NCBI GenBank assembly: GCA_036365145.1
Contig: JAEOAD010000055.1
Coordinates: 2,976,001-3,040,000 of the forward strand
Direction of reading: 5' to 3'
DNA: 64,000 nucleotides
From: Orientallactaga sibirica
Lineage: Eukaryota; Chordata; Mammalia; Rodentia; Dipodidae
Shown here: piece after piece, positions 56,486 to 64,000 of the stretch
How the letters are laid out: every line of letters begins with the position of its first letter
Numbering within the stretch: the stretch's first letter is position 1
Notes under the pieces: model-generated
Told to the model about the DNA's origin: nothing
Database searches by the model: none
What the model saw: the letters and a program-made list of their open reading frames with translations, nothing else
Program-made: the position numbers and the translations under genes

Positions 56486-57385
56486 TTTTTCAAAGGCAGT
56501 AGGAATGGGGAGTACATAGCATCTTACAGACTGTAACCCACTTTGCTATAGGAGGTCATGCTGGGGCTATGTCCCCTCCTAGACTGCAAGGTTCCTGGAC
56601 AGGAAACTCCATGTGTACAGCGGCAGAGTGTAAAGAATCTGCTTAACAGATGCGTAGTAGCTGGTGATGCTGGGGAACTGAGGAATACATGATGGAAAGC
56701 TACCCTGACTGCTACTAAAAGGGTGACCTAACCCCTAAATGAACTGTCTGGCTGTTATTTCTGCTAACGGCTTGGGTCTTTGCCTGCCCTCGGGAAGCTG
56801 GAGCCTGTGCACAGCAAGGCTGCATTAAATGACACAGCTGGGGTGTCATTACAGTCCGAGGAGGTACACTCCATCCAGAGTGCGTACGCAGTCAGCCCAG
56901 ACTCTGACTGGTGTACCTAGGAAATTAAAAACCCAGACTTTGGTAGCAATTAGATAATAGCATATTACTAAGCACAGAAACAGCTCTGAATTCGTTTTCA
57001 GAGCAAATTCAAGCTTGTTAACAATCATTCATTTCTAATTGCTGTCATTAAGATTCTAATTTTATATTCCTTGTTTTGTGCCTTCAATGTTTTCATGAAT
57101 ACCAAGTGGCAAGAGCCTCCTTTCCCCATTTAATTTGTATTTGCACAGACTGATTATAACATAGTGACTCAGAGATGGTTTGTGGACTACAAAATGCCCA
57201 TAGAAAAGCTTGTCTGAGCATTTCATGGTCCTTTTCCCAGAAATTCAAGAATTTATGTAAACATCACAGCACATAGCCACAGGCACGCATGCCCTCCCTA
57301 CCAGAAGAATGATGAGGTCAGGAGCCAGTTACTATGGACTACACACTCTATTAAATACTCTAACACATCCACTCATTTGTTCAAT
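56486..57385. other. repeat-poor AT-rich block, candidate conserved noncoding
   Basis: No repeat or gene. Dense in TAAT/ATTA cores, for example CATTTCTAATTGCTGTCATT near 57028-57049 and GCATTAAATGACAC near 56821-56834. It looks like single-copy noncoding DNA that could be under constraint, but that is inference. Confidence 0.4.
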
Positions 57386-57389
57386 TTAA

Positions 57390-57690
57390 AATCTAGCCAT
57401 GTGTGGTGGTGCATGCCTGCAATTCTAATGCTTGGGAAGATGGAGAGTTTGTGGTCAGTCTTGCTAAACATCAACCTGCTAAGTACCTTATGCTAAGCTA
57501 AGTGCTGAGAGTACAATGACAAATAAGGGACTTAATAGAATGTTAAGTCTTTCAATAGCTTAAAGGTAGGTGTTACTGGTTCAATTTTACCAGTGAGAAG
57601 AGAGTTTAAACAACTTGCCCAATGCCATCAAGTTAACATGTCATGTGAGAGGAGCTGGAATTACAAGTAAGTTTTGTACCCTTAAATGGC
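57390..57690 (+). repeat. B1 stump and MIR fragment
   Basis: AGCCATGTGTGGTGGTGCAT (57396-57460) is a 3'-truncated B1. AACAACTTGCCCAATGCCAT and GAGGAGCTGGAATTACAAG (57500-57690) are MIR-like. Confidence 0.7.
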
Positions 57691-57904
57691 CCGCCTCTTT
57701 ATCTCATCGTCAAAACCTCTAGGATGGAAGAGTGGTTCCCAATCCTTTCCCTTCCCAGTGGAACTGACTTCTACGTCCTGACAGTGTCCAGGCACAGCTC
57801 CTCCAGGAAATGGTCATAACCCTCTTTCCTCTGCACCCCTCAACACTTCCTACACACTTCTCTTAACCACCTTATGACCACTCCTGTAACTCACTCACTT
57901 TCTT

Positions 57905-57905
57905 C

Positions 57906-57941
<36 letters not shown>

Positions 57942-58093
57942 ATGGGTGCGCCAGGGCCTCCAGCCACTGCAAACGAACTCCAGAAACACATGCCACCTTG
58001 TGCATCTGGCTTATGTAGGTCCTGGGGAATCGAACCTGGGTCCTTAGCCTTCACAAAGAAGCACCTTAACTGCTAAGCCATCTCTCTGGCCCC
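57905..58093 (-). repeat. tRNA-SINE, short subfamily
   Basis: (GA)n, ATGGGTGCGCCAGGGCCTCC to GCCATCTCTCTGGCCCC. Confidence 0.95.
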
Positions 58094-58450
58094 TCCTTTA
58101 ACTTTGTTAACATGTGTTTCTCTCCCTAGACCGGGCTCTCCTATAGATAAGTAGGTACCTGTGTAATTCATCATATGAGAAATAATAGATGTTTCCTCAA
58201 TGAATAAATGACTTTCCTAAGTAACCTACTCTGTTCCATTCTCTTACAACATCACCCAACACTTACTGTGGCATACAGACTGCATCCAGACAATGTCTCC
58301 CTCCATCTTTGCTGTGACTTTGTGAACTTTCTACTGCGTAAGTGTCCCCAGTTAACTGATGGGGGGAAAAAAAATCAAGATTTACCCAAAGTCACAGTTT
58401 TTAAGTTAAAGAGGCACAATTCAAGCCCAGATTTAATGATTACTGAAGGG
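58094..58450. repeat. L2-like end then MIR fragment
   Basis: 58094-58215 fits a complemented L2 end (CTAGACCGGGCTCTCCTATA, AATGAATAAATGAC). 58320-58440 fits MIR plus (CAAAGTCACAGTTTTTAAGT). Confidence 0.6.
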
Positions 58451-59280
58451 TTGATGAACTTTCTTTAACTCAGAAAGCTCTGAGGAACTAAAACAATTTG
58501 AGACATCCCTTCCTGCAAAAAACCACTGAGAAAGCTCCTCAGACTCATTGTGAAAGATCCAACAAACCAGACATTGCTGTTATTCAGTTACTTGTCTACC
58601 CCCACCAGATTGCACCTGATTCTATTTCCTCAAATGGCACCCTTATAAGCTGAGTCCCTTCCCCTGCTAAGTGCTTGAGCCTCCATCCCAAGGGAAGGTT
58701 GCAGCCCCCTGCTGTGCTTCAATAAACACTGTCTGTCCTTTGAGAACCAGCCTGGTTTGCTTTTCTCTTTCACTTTCCTTATAGTTTCAAGCCCTTCAAG
58801 GACACCAGGGCACCTTCTGGGATACAAACATCCACCCCTTTCACCAATCTTCCACTGGAGTTAACCAGCCTGCCATGCCCCCAGAGAGCTTTTCACAAGG
58901 ACCTGCCTGTAATGTGAGTTGGCTCCCTCGTGAAATAGCAATCTCCTGGGCACAGGATCTTGTGTTGTTTACTGGAAACCCTCAGGGCCCACAGTCCCAG
59001 CCTTTCTTGCTCTTAAAAAGCAGCACTGAACTTGGAATAAAAAATATTAATCCCACTGCATTATCATTATGGAATTAGGACCAAGTAAATCCTGCCTAAT
59101 TCCATGCTTTTACAGTATAAGCCTCTTTCACAATGGACCAAAAGCCCCAAAGACAGGAAGGATTTAGAAAGAAGATGAGAGGAGGACGAGAAGGAAAATT
59201 GTAGTAAAATCCTACACTGGCTAAGTGTGAGGCTCAAGAGAACCCAGCTCAGGCTGTGATTTGGCCAGAATACCCACTGA
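58451..59280. other. unique sequence
   Basis: No gene or repeat recognised. Confidence 0.5.
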
Positions 59281-59298
59281 GGTCCCTGTGATTTTAAT

Positions 59299-59707
59299 AA
59301 CTTTAAAAAAATTTTTTTTGGTTTGGTTTTTGAGGTAGGGTCTCACTCTAGCTCAGGCTGACTTGGAATTCACTATGTAGTCTCAGGGTGGCCTCAAACT
59401 CACTGCAATCCTCCTACCTCTGCCTCCTGAGTGCTGGGATTAAAGGCATGCGCCACCATGCCCGGCCTTTAATAACTTAAAAAAAAAGATTTTATTTATT
59501 CATTTATTTATTTATCTATCTATTTATTTATTTATGACAGAGAGAGGGAGAGAGAGAATGGCATGCCAGGGCCTCTAGCCACTGCAAACGAACTCCAGAC
59601 ATGTGTGTCCCCTTGTACATTTGGCTTACATGGGACCTGGAGAATCGAACTGGGGTGTTTAGGCTTCGCAGGTATGTGCCTTAACCGCTAAGCCCTCTCT
59701 CCAGCCT
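59299..59707 (-). repeat. tRNA-SINE with a B1 inserted in its tail
   Basis: Exact 18-bp TSD GGTCCCTGTGATTTTAAT at 59281-59298 and 59708-59725 brackets the whole block. Within it a complemented B1 (59305-59465) has its own TSD TTTAATAACTT. The tRNA-SINE body continues at 59477-59707. Confidence 0.94.
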
Positions 59708-59739
59708 GGTCCCTGTGATTTTAATGTGTAACAAGGGCT

Positions 59740-59900
59740 GGGAACCCTCAAGGAAAAGCCTGAGGTGTATGCAGGGAGCAGGGGGCAGAAAGCCTAGCTG
59801 CACAAGATAGGCCAGATCCTAGAGGGCTTTGACTACAGGCCAAAATGCCTGGGGCCATGTCCTGGAGGGAAGGGGACAAGGAATGGTGAGCCCTTCCTTC
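59740..59900 (+). repeat. ancient mammalian interspersed repeat, copy 3
   Basis: AGGCCAGATCCTAGAGGGCT, TTGACTACAGGCCAAAATGC: the part of the family that reads GGGCCTTGTAGGCCATG in better copies. Confidence 0.6.
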
Positions 59901-60271
59901 ACCATGTAGAAATAAGGTTGATGTAGGAGAATGTTATGGGCTTAGGCGAGCGGGAAGTAGAAAGAAAACACGAAGGCTGAGGTGGGCAGCAGCCCTTTCA
60001 GGGCCAGCACGTTGAAGTATGGGACTGGGATATGGAGGACAGGCAGGAGCCACACAAGCCAGACACAGTGAGGGTCTGGAACGATGACCATATGTGATCG
60101 CAGTCCTTAAACCTCCCTGCCTCTGTTCTGCATCCTTAAGCATAGAGCTGCTTCCCTTAAAAGGCTACTAAGAAGCCTAAGTAAAAAACAGATTCACACA
60201 TTGGCACAGAGTAAGCACTCAATGAGGCTACAATCCAGTGGTGTCTCTTTCTCTCTAATGTTCTGCTTTTT

Positions 60272-60428
60272 TTTTTTTTTTTTTTGGTTTTCTGAGGTAG
60301 AGTCTCGCTTTAGCTCAGGCAGACCTGGAATTCACTATAGAGTCTAAGGTGGCCTGGAACTCACAGTGATCCTCCTACCTCTGCCGCCCAAGTGCTAGGA
60401 TTAAAGGCGTGCGTCACCACGCCCGGCT
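60272..60428 (-). repeat. B1-like SINE
   Basis: TSD ATGTTCTGCTTTTT at 60258-60271 and 60429-60442. Confidence 0.96.
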
Positions 60429-60442
60429 ATGTTCTGCTTTTT

Positions 60443-60887
60443 TGCATTGGGTCATTGCCCACCTTTCTCCTAATTGTTTGGGTTTGACTGTGAGCATCTC
60501 TTAAAGGCTTGGAGGCTTGAAGGAAAAAAACAAACAAACAAACGCGCTCTAGGAAATGCCACAACACGGGCCAGCTTTCCGAAACGAACAGCGACCACAA
60601 GGGAACAGCCTGGTGGAAGAGCCAGTGCTTCTGGATGCTTTTATGCGCTTTGTGGCTTGAGGCCTGGGCACAATTTCTCACCAAAAGATACCCGAGGTTT
60701 GATCCAGCAAAAGCCTTTTCATTCATGTGAAAATAATCACATATTGACAATGGACTATAATAGAATAAAAGAGGGACAGTGAGGAGAACCATTATTGACT
60801 CCACATTACTTAATGTGGAAGATCAACGTAAAAGAAACTAGGAAATAGAGACAATGATGGCACTTGCTCTTCTTGGACGGGGGGAGG
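60443..60887. other. unique sequence
   Basis: Nothing recognised. Confidence 0.5.
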
Positions 60888-61205
60888 CAGGGGCTGGGAG
60901 ATGACTCAGCACGTAAGAACACTTGCTGTCAAGCATGAGGACCTGAGTTCACTCTCCAGCACCCACATAAAAAGGCAGGCATTGCTACATATGCCTGTGA
61001 CCCCAATGCTAAGGGAGGCAGAGACAGGAGGATTGCTGGGGCTCCCTGCTAAGTCCCAGGATTAGTGAGAGGCTCCATCTCCAGGAAACAGCAGAATGAT
61101 ATAGGACAATACCTGAGGTATTCCTCTGGCCTCTGTACACATGCGGACAAGGCACACATCTGCACACACATGCATACACCCTCCCCCAACACGTAAAATC
61201 AAACC
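60888..61205 (+). repeat. B4/B2-like rodent SINE
   Basis: GGGGCTGGGAGATGACTCAG, TGAGTTCACTCTCCAGCACC, GAGGCAGAGACAGGAGGATT, TCCTCTGGCCTCTGTACACA, ending ACACATGCATACACCC. Confidence 0.75.
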
Positions 61206-61439
61206 ACCACCACAACAAAGGCTCCAATGGCCCAGCATTTATAGATTTTTCTTCCCTCCATCCCCGGGGACGTCAGTGTTTGCTGGGATGTGATCTCAAC
61301 TTCTTTTTCTTCTAATCTCTCTGCCAACCATACTGGCATCTACAGGTTTGAATCTCATTAAAAGGTTGGTGTAATCCAAATTCTTTCTCTGTTCTGCTCT
61401 TTCTCTGGAGCACCAAACTACATCATTTACTTTGTATTT

Positions 61440-61800
61440 TAATCTTATTTTTTACATAATATACCTAGAATACAATCCACACGTCTTAACTGTTGGCATG
61501 TACAGACCAATGTCATTAACTCAGATCAAGGTACAGAACATTTTCAACACCTTGGAAGGCTCCTCATGGTCCTTCTCAGACAACTACCCAGATCTCAACT
61601 GTACCACCACTGTCAAGAATTTCTGTGTTTCTGAACTTTATATAATTGACATCATTATTAACCACACTTGTATTCATTTTTTCATTCATCACCATGTCTG
61701 TGATCTATGTTGTTGCTTTCACAGCAATTTGGTCTTTTTCATTGTTACATGATAGTGGTTCTCATTTGGTAATAAATTCGTGCCCCTACAGGAGCCTTTG
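61440..61800 (-). mobile_element. old L1M 3' region fragment
   Basis: Complement of the L1M 3' end: ATTAACTCAGATCAAGGTAC, AACATTTTCAACACCTTGGA, CTGAACTTTATATAATTGAC. Confidence 0.65.
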
Positions 61801-62039
61801 GTAATGTTTGGAGACATTTTTATTGCTACAGCTGAGGGCAGAGAGGGGTAGAAATACCACTGACATGTACAAGTAAGAGGCCTGGGATGCTACCAGATAC
61901 TGTACAATACACAAGGCAGTCCCTCACAACAAGGAGTCATCCAATATAAGATGTCTAAATGCTGACATAGAGAAGCTATATGCATGTCTCCTATAGTGAC
62001 CATAACAAAGTATTGTGTATGTGAATGGCTCAAAACACA

Positions 62040-62275
62040 GAGGTGCTCCTGACGGCTCAGGCCTGTAATTCCAGGTACATGGGAGGCTGAGGCAGAATTG
62101 CAAGTTCAAGGCCTGTCTAGTTCAAGGTCATTCTGGACAACCTGGTGAGACCCTATCTCAAAATAAAAAGTATAAAGAGGGCTGGAGATAGCTCAGTGGT
62201 AGGTTATTTCATTTGCTTAGCATATATGAGGTCCTTATCCTAGACTCTCTCTGTTGTTCAGACATCTAAAACAAA
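62040..62275 (+). repeat. old B1 followed by ID-like SINE
   Basis: GACGGCTCAGGCCTGTAATT to GAGACCCTATCTC (62045-62160). Then GAGGGCTGGAGATAGCTCAG with AAAACAAATC tail (62177-62275). Confidence 0.82.
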
Positions 62276-62287
62276 TCTCATTAACAA

Positions 62288-62435
62288 CTTTGGGTTGAGT
62301 GTAATGGCGCACACCTTTAATCCCAGCACTCAGGAGGCAGAGGTAGGAGGATCACTGTGAGTTCAAGACCACCCTGAGATTACATAGTGAATTCCAGGTC
62401 AGCCTGGACTAGAGTGAGACTCTACCTCGAAAAAC

Positions 62436-62466
<31 letters not shown>
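62288..62466 (+). repeat. B1-like SINE
   Basis: GAGTGTAATGGCGCACACCT to GTGAGACTCTACCTCG with a long A tail. AACTTTGGG on both sides. Confidence 0.95.
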
Positions 62467-62471
<5 letters not shown>

Positions 62472-62564
62472 TTGGGGCAAAATGCATTTCCTGCTTTTTC
62501 CATCTCTTATAAGGGGAAATTCCTTGGAAGGCAGTAGCCCCCTTCTACACACACACACATACAT

Positions 62565-62850
62565 ACAGTCTTAGGGTGGCCTCAAACTCATGGTGATCCT
62601 ACCTCTGCCTCCCTAGTGCTGGGTTTAAAGGTGTACACCACCACCCCGGCCCCCTTCTATACTTTTAAAAATTTATTTATTTATTTAAGAGAGAGAGAGT
62701 GGGCATGCCAGGATCTCCAGCCACTGCAAACAAACTCCAGATGCATATGCCACCTTATGCATCTGATTATGTGGGTCTTAGGAAATCAAATCAGGGTCCT
62801 TTGGCTTTGCAGGCAGATGCCTTAACTGCTAAACCATTTCTCCAGCCCCG
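62565..62850 (-). repeat. partial B1 and tRNA-SINE
   Basis: 62565-62652 is a tail-less complemented B1 (AGTCTTAGGGTGGCCTCAAA). 62665-62850 is a complemented tRNA-SINE ending CTAAACCATTTCTCCAGCCC. Confidence 0.9.
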
Positions 62851-63182
62851 CCCCTTCCATCTTTAAAGCCAGTAACAGCCGGCCAAGACTTTATCCCACT
62901 GTGTCACTCTAACATTGACACCTGTCTTCCTGTATCATTTAGGTGAACTCTTGTGATTACACTAGGCCTACTTAGGCAATCCACGCTATTCTCCCTGTCT
63001 CAAGACCCTTCACTTAATGACATTTGCAAGATCCCTGTGCCATATAAGATACTATATTCACAGGTTCTAGGAAGTAGGATGTGGACTCTGAGGTACTGTT
63101 CTGCCTAACATGTCCTGATATTATATTTCTGCATAACTTGCATATCCAATTTTTGGTGGAAACTTGTACTGTTTTCATTTTC

Positions 63183-63328
63183 TAGCCATAATAATAATGG
63201 TGGCATAGACCTTTAGTCCCAGCACTTGGGAGGCAGAGGTAGGAGGATTGCTGTGAGTTCAAGGCCACCCTGAGACTACATAGGCCCAAGAGTCAATCAT
63301 GAAAAAAACAAAAACAAAAACAAAAAAG
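63183..63328 (+). repeat. B1-like SINE, 5'-truncated and 3'-cut
   Basis: GGTGGCATAGACCTTTAGTC to GAGACTACATAGG, then an (AAAAAC) tail. The last third of the body is missing. Confidence 0.9.
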
Positions 63329-63329
63329 T

Positions 63330-63500
63330 AAAAACGGTGCAATAAACATGCTTACACAAATGTCCTGCACTCCCTTCTGTTAGATATAGTCTTAAGAATG
63401 GAGTTGCTGGGTCACAGGATAAACTAGAGTTTTATAAAGTGATTGTACTAATTTATATCATTACCAGCAGTGTTTCAATTTGACTTTCTACTGACAGTCT
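63330..63500 (-). mobile_element. old L1M 3' region fragment
   Basis: GTGCAATAAACATGCTTACA, ATGGAGTTGCTGGGTCACAG, GATTGTACTAATTTATATCA are complemented L1M phrases. Probably part of the same insertion as 61440-61800. Confidence 0.65.
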
Positions 63501-64000
63501 TTATGCAAGCCTTTCACGACACCTCCAACTCAGCTTGTCCACTATGTGTTGTCAAGCTCAGTGAATGATTCCATTGTTCCCCAACATCAGAGGATGCAAT
63601 GGGGACATGCCCTAGAACCCACTCTTCCCCTTAATCATACATTGTTTCATCCTCTGCCATCAGCGTGCGCATGCATCCTTCCCTCGCTGAAGGTTTTGTC
63701 ATCCCTCACCTAAATGACAGCTTCCTTCCTGGAGCCGGGGCTCCCATCCTCATCCTCCTTACCCTAATCCATCCTTCCCACTGCTGGCAATGTCGTCTTC
63801 TCTACGTTCCCTTTGCTTATAACATTAAGGAGCTGGCCCAAGTCTTTGTCTCAGTCCCTCTTCTTCAACCCATCCTCATGCAATGATACCTCTAACTTCC
63901 ACACAACTTATCTTTCTGTATTTTTACTCGAATCAACTCTTTCCCCACTTAGTGCCCACTAGTCTTCCAAGCCTCAGCTTACCATATTCTCTACCAAGCC
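63501..64000 (-). repeat. L2-like, diverged
   Basis: Pyrimidine-rich text with TCCTTCCTGGAGCCGG and TGCCCACTAGTCTTCCAAGC fits a complemented L2 loosely. No gene recognised up to the edge. Confidence 0.4.

Overview
This is a mammalian nuclear window, almost certainly from a rodent that is neither mouse nor rat. Three things point there. Two SINE families are scattered through it at roughly one copy per 0.8 kb: a B1-like 7SL monomer, and a tRNA-derived SINE opening GGGCTGGAGAGATGGCTTAG. There are also ID/B4-like composites, rodent MaLR LTRs and rodent-type L1 3' ends. I associate this tRNA-SINE with jerboas (Dipodidae), but that assignment is from memory. Nothing here is bacterial, and I see no CRISPR array, operon or undescribed defence system.

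Only one gene can be supported: MAP6 (STOP, microtubule-associated protein 6), on the minus strand. Two internal coding exons are intact with good splice sites: exon 2 (10710-10923) and exon 3 (8989-9185). The reading frame through the exon 3 donor meets TAA at once (8987-8985). The unspliced form would therefore end exactly at the donor, and a repeat-poor 3.1 kb block ending in AATAAA near 5854-5859 could be its 3'UTR. The large GC-rich exon 1 is not seen and should lie beyond the right edge, so about 53 kb (10924-64000) is MAP6 intron 1. Exon 4, with the C-terminal repeats, should lie beyond the left edge.

The rest is the insertion history of intron 1. At 14-16 kb there are two 3' ends of one L1 lineage, one with an exact 14-bp target-site duplication (TSD). 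An older L1 ORF2 fragment lies at 20.7-21.9 kb. SINE clusters fill 21.9-27.2 kb. A complete non-autonomous MaLR provirus with a 5-bp TSD lies at 29.6-31.4 kb, and a solo LTR at 38.2 kb. A degraded class II (ERVK-like) provirus with a Lys-tRNA-type primer-binding site spans 43.4-50.8 kb, with an L1, several SINEs and a MaLR-type LTR inserted into it. Old L1M, L2 and MIR fragments occur towards the right edge. A few repeat-poor blocks (39.9-42.8, 56.5-57.4, 18.4-20.1 and 0.6-1.3 kb) are the places to look for conserved intronic regulatory DNA.

Several nested insertions can be ordered from their TSDs. Two sites, 25.4-25.9 kb and 43.55-44.9 kb, carry three copies of one target sequence, showing repeated insertion at the same spot.
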